Shown here: piece by piece, positions 26,600 through 35,481 of the stretch
Position numbering within the stretch: the stretch's first letter is position 1
How the letters are laid out: each line of letters begins with the position of its first letter
Origin: Lacinutrix himadriensis
GTDB lineage: Bacteria > Bacteroidota > Bacteroidia > Flavobacteriales > Flavobacteriaceae
Length of the DNA: 64,000 bases
Assembly (NCBI RefSeq): GCF_001418105.1
Contig: NZ_LIQI01000022.1
Coordinates: forward strand, 806,001 to 870,000
Reading direction: 5' to 3'
The notes under the pieces: model-generated
Seen by the model: only the letters and a program-made list of their open reading frames with translations
The model's database searches: none
What the model was told of the DNA's origin: nothing
Made by a program: the position numbers and the translations under genes

Positions 26600-27124
26600 T
26601 TAGTCTTTAGATATATAAGGATTATCTACAAAAAACTGAAGTACTTTTGCAATTTCTTCTCGTTTTTGGGAATTATAAACAGTAATTGTAAAGTCGCTAT
26701 ATCGTTTAATAGCTTCTGTCCAATATTCTCCAGGAACTTTCACTTGGTTGACGTATCCTTCGGAGTTCACATCTAACACAACTTTTTCACCTTCAATATA
26801 CACGCTGTTTACAACATTAAAAGGTATATCTCCTTTAAAAAGGACATTGTTATAGCGTACACCTTCAGACGCTACCTCCTTTAATTTAACTTCAAAACGT
26901 AAAAAAAGGGCTGAGCTTTTAGGGTCAAGAAGTATATCGTTCTGTAATACTGCCGCGTTATCACTTCCCATATAATCCACAAGTTCATAAAAGGAACTTC
27001 GCGCTTGTTTTTGTTTAGACAATATAGTTACTTGAGAAAATAAGGCGTTTGTACTTATTATAAATACTAGAAGAATGAGTGCTTGTTTTTTCAATTTAAT
27101 TAATTTTTTTAGATTTTTAATCAC
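26600..27124 (-). CDS. Secreted hypothetical protein
   Basis: The 174-residue protein has a Lys-rich N-terminus followed by a hydrophobic segment and a probable signal peptidase site (LILLVFIISTNALFSQ, about residues 16-31). The rest looks like a beta-rich periplasmic domain. The start is GTG at 27124, with no nearby in-frame ATG before the signal peptide. I do not recognise a family. It is co-directional with the gene upstream (46 bp), so the two may be an operon; both have secreted parts. Confidence 0.6.
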   Translation of the reverse strand: MIKNLKKLIKLKKQALILLVFIISTNALFSQVTILSKQKQARSSFYELVDYMGSDNAAVLQNDILLDPKSSALFLRFEVKLKEVASEGVRYNNVLFKGDIPFNVVNSVYIEGEKVVLDVNSEGYVNQVKVPGEYWTEAIKRYSDFTITVYNSQKREEIAKVLQFFVDNPYISKD

Positions 27125-27170
27125 ATAAACCTTTTATGCTGTGGTATTTAAAAAGAGTAAAATATAAATC

Positions 27171-28865
27171 TTATTTATTATATAAAATATTAAAGCTTGT
27201 TTTTTTACGTAACCAAGTAGTATCTGCGTCCACAACAAATGAGTTTATTTCTTTCGGATTTTCTAAGACATCAAAAGTATATGCGTAGCTTCTTTTTTCT
27301 GGTAAACTAGCAGCAATATTCAATTGGTTAGGTTTATAACTTAATTCATAAAGACGCTTCGATTGATTTTCAATACCGTTTTCTTCGGTAAACCCTTTTC
27401 TTTCTTCTAAAACTTTAACGAGTTGACAGCGTTCATTATACTCAAAACTTATGCTGTGTGTATTCACATAGGTCTCTGGTCGTTTGTATTTTAAATAATC
27501 GACTTTGTTTATTTCTATATTTTCTCCTTCATTTTCAAAAGGAACAAAATATAAAGTATTTGTCATTTCTAAGTGCGTCAACAAATGGTTCGTATTGTAG
27601 GTGTATGTTTTTATGGTAACCGCTAAACCATCTGTATTATCAAAACGGGACTGACTTATAATTTGTCCGTTACTATTGTATATCGCTTCATCCATAACGC
27701 CACTTCCATATTCATTGAAATAGCTCTTTTTTATTAATTGGCCTTGTTTGTTGTACGCATATTTTACATCGTTTACATAAACGGATGTGTCTTCGGTTAG
27801 CGCAATAATTTTATTATTTTTAAGCGTGTATATTACATTTAGATGATAAAGGGAATCTGTACTTTGTAATTGAAAAGTATGCTTATCGATTTTAATGACA
27901 TTATCTATATCTAACTGGTCTAAAATTGGTGCTTCGCTTAATTCTTTAAAGTGTTTAAAGCTTTTTGGATCCTTTGTAATTATGGTATCCGCATAAACTA
28001 CTTTTCCTGTTTTAGTATGCTCTGTATATATTTTTTCTAGATGAATTACATCACCTTTGTAGTTACTTGGGTTAAGTATTTTGTCTTCCGATAAAAAAAA
28101 GAGAAGCGCATCTTCTGGTGTTGGAAATTCTGGTTTTTCTAAAACGAGTACATCTTTAGTGTTCGTTTTAATAATTTTATTATTTACTACACATGCCGAT
28201 GTATCTATTTGTGCGGAAAGAATATTACATATTAAAAACAGCACTAAAAAAAGAGATTTTTTAAAGAGACTATTGCTAATCCATTCTGTAATTCTAGAAA
28301 ATGGATTCTTTTTAGTAGAGACAATGGATTCATATGCAAAGGCAGATGTCCAATGAATTTTACAAGGGTTGAAGCCATCAAAACAAGCAACGGGTTTTAA
28401 TTCATAAGCAGCCAAGGTCATTATAAAACGCTCTAAACCGCCAAAGGGATAATTTCCAGTAGAAAACTCGACAATGCCAGAATGCTCGTTTATCTTTTTC
28501 AGATGATCCATATCTACTTCGAAACCGAATTCTAAATAATTAAAGATGGGAAGTGCATCGGATTCCCCAAAATAACCCGATTTTTCATTCTCATTTTTGA
28601 TGTAGTTTTCTAAAAATTCCTTTGCGTAACTAGGAATGAGCGCTTTGTATCTATATTTTTCTGGTTCTACTTGTGCATCTAAAAAAGTATTTAGTTCTTT
28701 TAAGGCTGCATCTACTTCCTCCTCAGACATAGTATCCCAGTCAAATTCAGGACCTTCCTCATCAAACTTAAAACCAGGTTGCCGTACTTGCACCATGTGA
28801 TTATACAGATTTTTGAAATCTTCAAATTTGGAAGCATTTTGAATTTCGAATTGGATATAAAGCAT
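27171..28865 (-). CDS. Two-part hypothetical protein with an internal signal-peptide-like segment
   Basis: The frame of 564 residues joins two unlike parts. Residues 1-200 form an acidic soluble domain (MLYIQFEIQNASKFEDFKNL; Trp/Glu-rich) with no secretion signal. Residues 202-219 (FKKSLFLVLFLICNILSAQ) look exactly like an N-terminal signal peptide with a cleavage site, followed by a secreted domain with YD/MORN-like text (YNKQGQLIKKSY, YNSNGQIISQSRF). No Met, stop or frameshift lies between them. It may be a true membrane-spanning protein or the fusion of two neighbouring genes. Function unknown. Confidence 0.6.
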   Translation of the reverse strand: MLYIQFEIQNASKFEDFKNLYNHMVQVRQPGFKFDEEGPEFDWDTMSEEEVDAALKELNTFLDAQVEPEKYRYKALIPSYAKEFLENYIKNENEKSGYFGESDALPIFNYLEFGFEVDMDHLKKINEHSGIVEFSTGNYPFGGLERFIMTLAAYELKPVACFDGFNPCKIHWTSAFAYESIVSTKKNPFSRITEWISNSLFKKSLFLVLFLICNILSAQIDTSACVVNNKIIKTNTKDVLVLEKPEFPTPEDALLFFLSEDKILNPSNYKGDVIHLEKIYTEHTKTGKVVYADTIITKDPKSFKHFKELSEAPILDQLDIDNVIKIDKHTFQLQSTDSLYHLNVIYTLKNNKIIALTEDTSVYVNDVKYAYNKQGQLIKKSYFNEYGSGVMDEAIYNSNGQIISQSRFDNTDGLAVTIKTYTYNTNHLLTHLEMTNTLYFVPFENEGENIEINKVDYLKYKRPETYVNTHSISFEYNERCQLVKVLEERKGFTEENGIENQSKRLYELSYKPNQLNIAASLPEKRSYAYTFDVLENPKEINSFVVDADTTWLRKKTSFNILYNK

Positions 28866-28934
28866 ATTTTTAAACGTAACTAACGAATGTATGATGTAAA
28901 CGAAGTTCGATATTTTTGTTGGAAAGACAAATGC

Positions 28935-30038
28935 TTAAAAACCAAACTGTAACTGTACACTAACTTCTTTGTCTTTTACCACAAGCTTTTTAGATTTTTC
29001 GGTATTTAAATTAGACAGAGAAATACCAAGCAATCGCACCGAATTGCTCATTTTTTCTTGATACAATAAATCTTTTGCAGTTTCTAAAATGATACTAGCA
29101 TCACTTATAAAATAGGGCAGGGTTTTACTTCTAGTTTGTAAGGTGAAATCACTGTATTTAATTTTTAGGGTTACCGTTTTTCCTGCAACCTTACTTTTAC
29201 TTAATCGTCTGGAAACTTCTTCGGCAATATGCTCTAGTTTTTCTAGCATAAAAATTTCGGAAGAAAGGTTTTCATTAAAAGTGCGTTCTGCAGCAAGTGA
29301 TTTTCTGGTTCTATTTGGTTTTACTTCACTGTTGTGTATTCCTCGGACAATATAATAGTAGTAGCGTCCAGATTTCCCGAAGTTTTCATCTAGAAATTCT
29401 AGTGTTTTCGACTTTAAATCTTTTCCTGTAAAGATGCCTTTTTGATACATTTTTTCCGCAGTAACTTTACCAACACCATAAAATTTCCGGATATCTAAAA
29501 CCTCTAAAAATTCTAAAACCTCTTCCGGATTTACGGTTTTTTGTCCGTTAGGTTTATTGTAATCACTAGCAACTTTAGCAATAAATTTATTAATGCTAAT
29601 TCCTGCCGAAGCCGTTAAACCAACTTCATTAAAAATGCGATCTCTAATTTCTTTTGCAAGTAAAGATGCACTCGGATTCCCTTTTTTGTTTTCCGTAACA
29701 TCTAAATAGGCTTCATCTAAAGAAAGCGGTTCTACCAAATCGGTATAATCAAAAAAGATCTTTTTTACTTGTTTCGAGATTTCGCTATATCTATCAAAAC
29801 GGGGTTTTACAAATATAAGATGCGGACAATTTCGTCTTGCTTGTGCGCCACTAATAGCACTTCGTACGCCAAATTTTCTAGCTTCATAACTTGCAGCACT
29901 TACTACACCACGAGTTCCGCCGCCACCTACAGCAACTGCTTTTCCGCGTAGTTCGGGATTATCCATCTGCTCTACGGAAGCATAAAATGCATCCATATCT
30001 ACATGAATAATTTTTCGTATTGGTAAGCCTTCTAACAT
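28935..30038 (-). CDS. dinB: DNA polymerase IV (Y family)
   Basis: The 367-residue translesion polymerase has HVDMDAFYASVEQ at the N-terminus (metal-binding Asp and steric-gate region), SLDEAYLDVTEN with the catalytic Asp-Glu near residue 105, helix-hairpin-helix text KFYGVGKVTAEKM, and a little-finger domain ending VSVQLQFGF. Error-prone bypass of damaged bases is the family role. The ATG at 30038 is preferred to the GTG one codon earlier. The promoter's -7 box ends only about 5 bp before these codons, suggesting a leaderless or very short-leader transcript. Confidence 0.93.
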   Translation of the reverse strand: MLEGLPIRKIIHVDMDAFYASVEQMDNPELRGKAVAVGGGGTRGVVSAASYEARKFGVRSAISGAQARRNCPHLIFVKPRFDRYSEISKQVKKIFFDYTDLVEPLSLDEAYLDVTENKKGNPSASLLAKEIRDRIFNEVGLTASAGISINKFIAKVASDYNKPNGQKTVNPEEVLEFLEVLDIRKFYGVGKVTAEKMYQKGIFTGKDLKSKTLEFLDENFGKSGRYYYYIVRGIHNSEVKPNRTRKSLAAERTFNENLSSEIFMLEKLEHIAEEVSRRLSKSKVAGKTVTLKIKYSDFTLQTRSKTLPYFISDASIILETAKDLLYQEKMSNSVRLLGISLSNLNTEKSKKLVVKDKEVSVQLQFGF

Positions 30039-30042
30039 CACA

Positions 30043-30074
30043 CAAATTTATAATATCTTTGGTTGCATTAACAA
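30043..30074 (-). promoter_or_regulatory. dinB promoter, close to the start codon
   Basis: On the minus strand TTG (30074-30072), 21 bp, TAAATTTG (30050-30043). The box ends 5 bp before the dinB ATG at 30038, leaving almost no leader. Confidence 0.55.
30054..30061 (+). promoter_or_regulatory. -7 promoter box of the DUF2238 gene
   Basis: TATCTTTG, 22 bp upstream of the ATG at 30083, matches TAnnTTTG. It lies back-to-back with the dinB promoter in a 44 bp divergent gap. Confidence 0.45.
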
Positions 30075-30082
30075 TTCTTGCA

Positions 30083-30694
30083 ATGAAACTTATATACATC
30101 TTACTTACTTTAACCATTTTGTTACTTATTTGGTCTGCTATACAGCCTTTCGAGTATTTTACATGGTTTTTAGAAGTATTACCTGTGCTCATTGGAATTC
30201 TTGTACTGGTAGTTACATTTCGGCAATTTAGATTTACGAATCTTGTTTATATTCTCATTTTTATACACTGTGCAATTTTAATTATTGGAGGCCATTATAC
30301 GTATGCCGAAGTGCCTTTATTTGATTGGATTCAAGAAACCTTTAATCAGAGCAGAAATAATTATGACAAGGTAGGTCACTTTGCGCAAGGCTTTGTTCCT
30401 GCTATGATAGCAAGGGAGCTATTGATTCGTAAAAAAGTAGTGTTAATGCATAATTGGCTACATTTTATTGTAGTTTGTATTGCACTTGCAATTAGCGCGA
30501 CTTATGAGCTTATAGAATGGGGCGTTTCTATAGGAACGGGAGAAGGTGGCGATTCTTTTTTAGGGACTCAAGGATACATTTGGGATACACAATCAGATAT
30601 GTTATATGCAGTTATTGGTGCAATTTGTGCTCTAGTTTTTTTAAGTCGAACTCATGATAAACAACTAGTTAAAATAAGTGCAACTAATGAATAG
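30083..30694 (+). CDS. DUF2238 (YjdF-like) inner membrane protein
   Basis: The protein of 203 residues starts MKLIYILLTLTILLLIWSAI and has about six hydrophobic helices. The segment YDKVGHFAQGFVPAMIARELL and the later ATYELIEWGVSIGTGEGGDSFLGTQGYIWDTQSDM are the conserved His/Glu/Asp-rich regions of this family. The function is unknown. The open frame reaches back to 30020 inside dinB on the other strand, but the ATG at 30083 fits the family N-terminus and follows a -7 box. Confidence 0.82.
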   Translation: MKLIYILLTLTILLLIWSAIQPFEYFTWFLEVLPVLIGILVLVVTFRQFRFTNLVYILIFIHCAILIIGGHYTYAEVPLFDWIQETFNQSRNNYDKVGHFAQGFVPAMIARELLIRKKVVLMHNWLHFIVVCIALAISATYELIEWGVSIGTGEGGDSFLGTQGYIWDTQSDMLYAVIGAICALVFLSRTHDKQLVKISATNE

Positions 30695-30706
30695 AAAATA
30701 CGAATT

Positions 30707-31369
30707 ATGAAAAAAAGCATGCTTCTAATATTAATAGTAATTTCTGTAATCTGCACGATCGTTTCGTCTTATATCGATAGTAACATCATGCATTATATTT
30801 TTAAACCGTTGTCTACCATTCTAGTTATCTTATTACCTGTTTTGTATGCTAAAAACGGATTAAAGCCATATAAAAACATCATATTAATTGGTTTGGTGTT
30901 TTGCCTAATTGGAGATGTCTTTTTAATGTTTGATGCGTATTTTGTTTTTGGCTTAGCATCGTTTTTAATTGGGCATGTGCTTTTTATATATGCATTTGCA
31001 AGCATTCGCGGATTTTCTTGGAATTTAAAAACCTTAATGCCATTAGTGCTCGTTGCGGGGCTTATCTTTTTTAATTTAAAAGACCATTTAGGCGACTTAC
31101 TAATCCCTGTAATTCTTTATGTGACTTGTATTGTACTGATGGCTTGGCAAGCAATAAATGTATATGTTTGGAAAAAAGAATACGGATTTCTGCTAATCGC
31201 TATTGGTGCATCTTTGTTTTTGGTTTCCGACTCCGTTTTATCTTATCGAAAGTTTATTGGCGATTTTACCATCGCACAATTTTTAGTTTCTAGTACGTAT
31301 TGGACAGCAATTACCTTAATTTCGCTTTCCACAATTTATATTAATAAGAAAACAAGTGCAGCAATCTAA
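30707..31369 (+). CDS. Lysoplasmalogenase-like (YhhN/TMEM86) membrane protein
   Basis: The 220-residue integral membrane protein has about eight hydrophobic helices, with the family segments LIGDVFLMFDAYFVFGLASFLIGHVLF and LFLVSDSVLSYRKF. Characterised relatives hydrolyse the vinyl-ether bond of lysoplasmalogens; whether this bacterium makes plasmalogens is not shown. It lies 12 bp after the DUF2238 gene and overlaps the CYTH gene by 14 bp, so the three are probably one operon. Confidence 0.82.
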   Translation: MKKSMLLILIVISVICTIVSSYIDSNIMHYIFKPLSTILVILLPVLYAKNGLKPYKNIILIGLVFCLIGDVFLMFDAYFVFGLASFLIGHVLFIYAFASIRGFSWNLKTLMPLVLVAGLIFFNLKDHLGDLLIPVILYVTCIVLMAWQAINVYVWKKEYGFLLIAIGASLFLVSDSVLSYRKFIGDFTIAQFLVSSTYWTAITLISLSTIYINKKTSAAI

Positions 31370-31841
31370 TTTAGAAATAGAACGTAAATTTTTAGTAAAA
31401 TCTACAGCGTTTAAAACGGAAGCTTTTAAAAACACGAAAATTGTTCAAGGCTTTTTAAGTACCAATAAAAAACGAACCGTTAGAGTAAGACTAAAAGGAG
31501 AGCAAGGTTTTTTAACCATAAAAGGAGCGTCTTCTAAAAACGGATTATCGCGTTTTGAATGGGAAAAAGAAATTTCTAAAACCGAAGCAGAAGATCTTTT
31601 AAAACTTTGTAAAAAAGGAATTATTGATAAAATACGATATGAAATTAAAGTAGAAAATCATATTTTTGAAGTAGATGAATTTTTCGGTGAAAACGAAGGT
31701 TTAATTGTAGCAGAAGTAGAATTACAAGCAGAAGAGGAAGCTTTCACGAAACCAGATTGGCTTGGTAAAGAAGTTACAGGAAATATAAAATATTACAATT
31801 CACAACTAAGTAGCAAACCATTTACTACTTGGAAAAAATAA
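31356..31841 (+). CDS. CYTH domain protein (inorganic triphosphatase-like)
   Basis: The 161-residue protein begins with the ExExK signature LEIERKFLVKS and continues with KRTVRVRLKG, SRFEWEKEI, IDKIRYEI, FEVDEFFGENEGLIVAEVEL and WLGKEVTG, the eight-strand tunnel of CYTH enzymes. Such proteins hydrolyse tripolyphosphate or other triphosphates with a metal ion. The GTG start at 31356 overlaps the upstream stop; no in-frame ATG precedes the signature. Confidence 0.88.
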   Translation: MQQSNLEIERKFLVKSTAFKTEAFKNTKIVQGFLSTNKKRTVRVRLKGEQGFLTIKGASSKNGLSRFEWEKEISKTEAEDLLKLCKKGIIDKIRYEIKVENHIFEVDEFFGENEGLIVAEVELQAEEEAFTKPDWLGKEVTGNIKYYNSQLSSKPFTTWKK

Positions 31842-31853
31842 AACTGAAGACCT

Positions 31854-32387
31854 ATGAAACAATTTATAATTTTAATTTTTGCTTTAGCAACGGTTGTCGC
31901 TTGTAAGAAAGAAGATAAAACGGTTCTTGACGAGATTTCAACGGTTCCAAATACAGAGGTTGTTGAAGAAGTAATAGAGGAGGTTTTAGAAATAAAACAA
32001 TCTGCTGCTTCGCTTAAAGCGGAATTGAAAGCGAAAGGATTTGAGACTTTTGATTACATAGATGAAAAAACACAAGACACTGTAATCATGCAAAAGTACT
32101 TCATGGCATTCTTAAAGAAAGGACCAATAAGAAGTCAGAATGAAGAAGTAGATAAAGGATTACAAGAAGAGCATTTAGAGCATTTAAGTAGAATGTACGA
32201 CGAAGGCTTTGCCGATTTAATAGGGCCTTTTGGAGACGATGGCGATATTCGTGGTATTGCAGTATATAACGTACCGACTAAAAAAATGGCAGATAGCTTG
32301 GCTAATCTAGATCCTATGGTGCAAGCAGGTCGATTAAAAATTGAAATGCATCCTTGGTGGTGTAAAAAAGGACAATCTTTACGTTAG
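31854..32387 (+). CDS. Lipoprotein with YciI-like domain
   Basis: The 177-residue protein has a lipoprotein signal (MKQFIILIFALATVVAC, Cys17) followed by an acidic linker with repeated EVVEEVIEEVLE. The C-terminal domain (YFMAFLKKGPIRSQ, then HLEHLSRMYDEGFADLIGPF and a closing MHPWW) matches YciI/YCII-related ferredoxin-like folds. YciI domains are usually cytoplasmic; here one is anchored outside the cytoplasm. Function unknown. It follows the CYTH gene by 12 bp and may be the last gene of that operon. Confidence 0.72.
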   Translation: MKQFIILIFALATVVACKKEDKTVLDEISTVPNTEVVEEVIEEVLEIKQSAASLKAELKAKGFETFDYIDEKTQDTVIMQKYFMAFLKKGPIRSQNEEVDKGLQEEHLEHLSRMYDEGFADLIGPFGDDGDIRGIAVYNVPTKKMADSLANLDPMVQAGRLKIEMHPWWCKKGQSLR

Positions 32388-32412
32388 TTATTTATTAAAG
32401 ACGATTCTGTTT

Positions 32413-32456
32413 TGTCGATAGAAGATGAGACCTCTCGACTATACTCGAGGTGACAT
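32413..32456. repeat. Degenerate TGTCATTCCGA-type element
   Basis: TTGTCGATAG... GACCTCTCGACTATACTCGAGGTGACA resembles the ends and middle of the elements at 22187 and 22300. It fills the gap between two convergent genes and may help end both transcripts. Confidence 0.4.
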
Positions 32457-32484
32457 TTGTTTACCTGTTATATTCTTAACTTAA

Positions 32485-34836
32485 TTATTTAGAAATAGTA
32501 ATCATTCGCTTGGTTTCATTACCAAAAGTATCTACAACGGTAATGACATGTTTTCCTACTTTAGGTAAAATAGCCATATCATGAATGTCTTTTGTGGTAC
32601 CAACAAAAACAGCGTCGACATACCAAAACAAAGTAGTTTCTGGTTTAGAATGTGCAATTTTTAAAACGAGTTCATTCGTGTTGCCATCAAAATCTTTAGG
32701 TAGAAAAACAGTGGTGTTTTCTTTCGGATAAATAAACTGCATAGAAATACTATTTTCACCCAAACAATCGCTTCTAAAACGTGGTAATGGTTTATAAAAC
32801 GGATTCTTGGTTTTATAGTAGAATTCCATTAACGGCGGAAGCACAAACCATGACTTGTTATTAATATTACTAATATCCTCACACGAAGAATTTACTTGAT
32901 ATTGTTCGTTGGTATCTAAATGTACTAATTTGTGATACGGACAAGGTTTCGTTTTTAAGCCGCTAAGCTGTATGAATTTGTTTTCGGTTTTCTCACAGTT
33001 TTCTGTTGCTCTGTAACCACTTTTTTCGCAAATGGAAACCTCTTGCATTTCATCAAAAGGTTTTGCAAACCAATCGCTATTTGGTAAGGCGTCAAAGACA
33101 TCAAATAAAATAGGAGCAGCAGTTTGTACACCAACCAAACCTGGTCTTCCTTCGCCATCTGCATTTCCTACCCAAACACCAACTACATAATCTTTGGTCG
33201 TTCCAATAGCCCAAGCATCCCGAAAGCCAAAACTGGTTCCTGTTTTCCAAGCAATTTGTTTCGAGCCATCAAAAAACTCCCAACTCTCATCACTTTCTGG
33301 TCTGTTGACTTCCTTTAAACTTTCATAGGTTAAGTAAATAGAAGCGGCATCAAATAAGGTTTTACCCGACGTTTTCTTTCCGAAATCTATTGCTTCCGAA
33401 GCTAAAAAAGTAGGTTCACAAAATTCATTGCTAAAATATTGGCTAGAATTTTCACTGTAATGGTTTATGGTGGAAGACAACGATGCATAGCTTTTACATA
33501 AATCCCAAAGATTACTTTCTGCACCACCAAGCACCAAGGTAAGTCCGTAATGATTGGCGTTGTATTTTAAATCTTTCAGTTTTAATTCTTTTAAATAATG
33601 ATGAAATCGATCTAAACCAAACTCCTGAAGCATACGAACCGCAGGAACGTTTAAAGAGCGCGACAATGCACGACTAGCAGGAACTGCGCCATCGTATTCT
33701 TTATTAAAATTCACAGGAGAATAGCTTCCGTATTGTGTGGGCACATCTGCAATTAAAGTGTTTGGTAACAAGTCTCCAGAATCTAGCATTGCAGCATATA
33801 AAAACGGCTTTAAAATACTTCCTGTACTTCTAGGTTTGTCTATAATATCTACATCTTTTTGATGTGCTCTGTCTGTTGGTGCATTACCGACATAAGCTAA
33901 AACTTTACGCGTTTTGACATCTAAAACCAAAACAGACATGTTGTAAATTTCATTCTGCTTCAACAAATTATAATGGTTTTTTACAATCGCATTGGTTTGT
34001 TTTTGCAGTCTAGAATTAATAGTAGTTTGTGTACGTTTACCATAATTTGTTTTCGCTACTTTTTGCAATAAATGTGGAGCGGTTTGTGGTAAAGGATATG
34101 GTTTTTGTGGTAAACCTTCAGCAATAGATAAGCTATAAGTTAGTGAATCTATAATCTTTTTCTCCAATAGTTTTTTAAGTAAACGGTTTCGTTTTACAAG
34201 CAGTCGCTCTTGATTTTTTCCCGGATAAATCAAACTTGGTGCATTTGGTAAAACCGCTAAAGTGGCACTTTCTGCCCAAGATAATTGGTTTGCATTTCTA
34301 TTAAAATAACGCCAAGAAGCAGCGTCAATACCAACTACGTTTCCTCCAAAAGGAGCATAACTACTATAAAAGGCTAGTATTTGATCTTTGCTTTCGCGGA
34401 ATTCTAATCGCGTGGCAAGAATCATTTCTTTCATTTTTTCAAAATATGTTCTGGATTGTCCTTTTCTAGAAAGACGAATTACTTGTTGCGTAATCGTACT
34501 TCCTCCTCGTTTTACTTCTCCAGATTGTAGGTTTTGTTTTAATGCCTTGAAAATAGAAATCGGATTAAAACCAGGATGCTTGTAAAAATATTCGTCTTCA
34601 AACTGAATAATACAGGTTTTAAATTTTTCGGGCACCGAATCATTCTGCGGAAATCGCCATTGTCCATCTTTGGCTATTTGTGCGCCAAGCAATTCGTTAT
34701 TCGCACTCGTTATTACTGTTGCTGTCGGGTCTCTAAAAAGCTGCTTCGGTAAACAGAAATAATAAGCAAGAAAAAGTACAGCAAGAATTACTGTTTTTAT
34801 TTTATGCTTTTTTATGTAGGTTATTATTTTGTTCAT
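32485..34836 (-). CDS. pbpC: Penicillin-binding protein 1C
   Basis: The 783-residue bifunctional peptidoglycan synthase has a TM anchor (about 13-29), a GT51 glycosyltransferase domain with EDEYFYKHPGFNP and KRGGSTITQQVIRLS, and a transpeptidase domain with the SxxK box in GSILKPF, then SRSLNVP and KTGTSFGFRDAW. It ends with a PBP1C-specific beta-rich domain after about residue 700. In many Gram-negatives pbpC is paired with alpha-2-macroglobulin, as here (35482-41052). A REP hairpin forms the leader just before the ATG, with its 3' arm acting as the purine-rich ribosome site. Confidence 0.93.
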   Translation of the reverse strand: MNKIITYIKKHKIKTVILAVLFLAYYFCLPKQLFRDPTATVITSANNELLGAQIAKDGQWRFPQNDSVPEKFKTCIIQFEDEYFYKHPGFNPISIFKALKQNLQSGEVKRGGSTITQQVIRLSRKGQSRTYFEKMKEMILATRLEFRESKDQILAFYSSYAPFGGNVVGIDAASWRYFNRNANQLSWAESATLAVLPNAPSLIYPGKNQERLLVKRNRLLKKLLEKKIIDSLTYSLSIAEGLPQKPYPLPQTAPHLLQKVAKTNYGKRTQTTINSRLQKQTNAIVKNHYNLLKQNEIYNMSVLVLDVKTRKVLAYVGNAPTDRAHQKDVDIIDKPRSTGSILKPFLYAAMLDSGDLLPNTLIADVPTQYGSYSPVNFNKEYDGAVPASRALSRSLNVPAVRMLQEFGLDRFHHYLKELKLKDLKYNANHYGLTLVLGGAESNLWDLCKSYASLSSTINHYSENSSQYFSNEFCEPTFLASEAIDFGKKTSGKTLFDAASIYLTYESLKEVNRPESDESWEFFDGSKQIAWKTGTSFGFRDAWAIGTTKDYVVGVWVGNADGEGRPGLVGVQTAAPILFDVFDALPNSDWFAKPFDEMQEVSICEKSGYRATENCEKTENKFIQLSGLKTKPCPYHKLVHLDTNEQYQVNSSCEDISNINNKSWFVLPPLMEFYYKTKNPFYKPLPRFRSDCLGENSISMQFIYPKENTTVFLPKDFDGNTNELVLKIAHSKPETTLFWYVDAVFVGTTKDIHDMAILPKVGKHVITVVDTFGNETKRMITISK

Positions 34837-34840
34837 GTTT

Positions 34841-34866
34841 ACTTCCCACGAAAGTGGGAATCTTTT
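34841..34866 (-). repeat. REP-like hairpin forming the pbpC leader
   Basis: TTCCCAC-GAAA-GTGGGAA (34843-34860) next to ATCTTTT. On the minus strand it reads AAAAGATTCCCAC..GTGGGAAGTAAAC directly into the pbpC ATG. The same layout with a different stem precedes the gene starting at 48603. Confidence 0.65.
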
Positions 34867-34900
34867 ATTTTTTACCCTTCCGTCTTTTATTGCACATCAC

Positions 34901-35215
34901 TTAATTGGCTAGAAACGCATACTCACGTTCTACTTTACAAATCCGCACATGGTACCAACTGTACCAATCTTGTCTACCTTTTAGTTGTGCTTGTAGATGC
35001 TCGCTTTGTTGTTTCCAGTTTTTAATAGCCTCTAGAGTTTCCCAATAACTGACAGTAATACCAACATTTTCTCTAGCAGATTCTATACCAATAAAACCCT
35101 TTTGCTGTTTGGCAAGTATTTCCATTTTTTCAGCCATTTCCCCATAACCTTCTATGTTTTTATTTTGAGTAGAAGTGAAAATTACGGCGTAATAGGGTTT
35201 CGATTCATTATTCAT
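34901..35215 (-). CDS. Antibiotic biosynthesis monooxygenase (ABM) domain protein
   Basis: The 104-residue protein has the dimeric ferredoxin-like ABM pattern: YYAVIFTST at the start, KQQKGFIGIESAR in the middle, then ITVSYWETLEAIKNWKQQSEH. Relatives include heme-degrading and quinone-oxidising monooxygenases and many of unknown role. The ATG at 35215 is chosen over the TTG at 35224. It is inserted between pbpC and the alpha-2-macroglobulin gene and flanked on both sides by short repeats, so it may be a later arrival. Confidence 0.78.
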   Translation of the reverse strand: MNNESKPYYAVIFTSTQNKNIEGYGEMAEKMEILAKQQKGFIGIESARENVGITVSYWETLEAIKNWKQQSEHLQAQLKGRQDWYSWYHVRICKVEREYAFLAN

Positions 35216-35239
35216 AAATGACAATTTTTTAATTTTTTT

Positions 35240-35444
35240 CTTTGTTGGTGGAAAACACCAACAAAGGCAATTATGTTTTCTTTTACTTATTTAGATAGTT
35301 TTTGTTCTTTTCCCCCTTCCGTCTTTGATTTCTTTTTTGAAATCAAATCCACCTTCCCTTGAAAAAAGGGAAGGAGTTTTGCGTGTTACTATTTTTATAA
35401 TCTAGTTCTATTAGCCTTTGTTGGTGTTTTCCACCAACAAAGGC
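35240..35444. repeat. Repeat island: paired CTTTGTTGGTG hairpins around two further hairpins
   Basis: The first hairpin is CTTTGTTGGTG-GAAAA-CACCAACAAAG (35240-35266). The last is GCCTTTGTTGGTG-TTTTC-CACCAACAAAGGC (35414-35444). Between them lie TTTGATTTC-T6-GAAATCAAA (35324-35347) and CCTTCCCTT-GAAAA-AAGGGAAGG (35352-35374). The word CCCTTCCGTCTTT occurs here and again near 34876. The hairpins may terminate the alpha-2-macroglobulin transcript. Confidence 0.65.
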
Positions 35445-35455
35445 AATTTAATTAC

Positions 35456-35480
35456 GAGATTCCTGCCTGCGCAGGAATAG
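35456..35480. repeat. REP-like hairpin ATTCCTGC/GCAGGAAT
   Basis: ATTCCTGC-CTGC-GCAGGAAT (35459-35478), immediately after the alpha-2-macroglobulin stop. Same family as 34841, 48604 and 49543. Confidence 0.65.
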
Positions 35481-35481
35481 G

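Noticed and set aside
29959-30192. 77-codon minus-strand frame across the dinB/DUF2238 gap
   Set aside because: Overlaps two well supported divergent genes and their promoters; no recognisable features.
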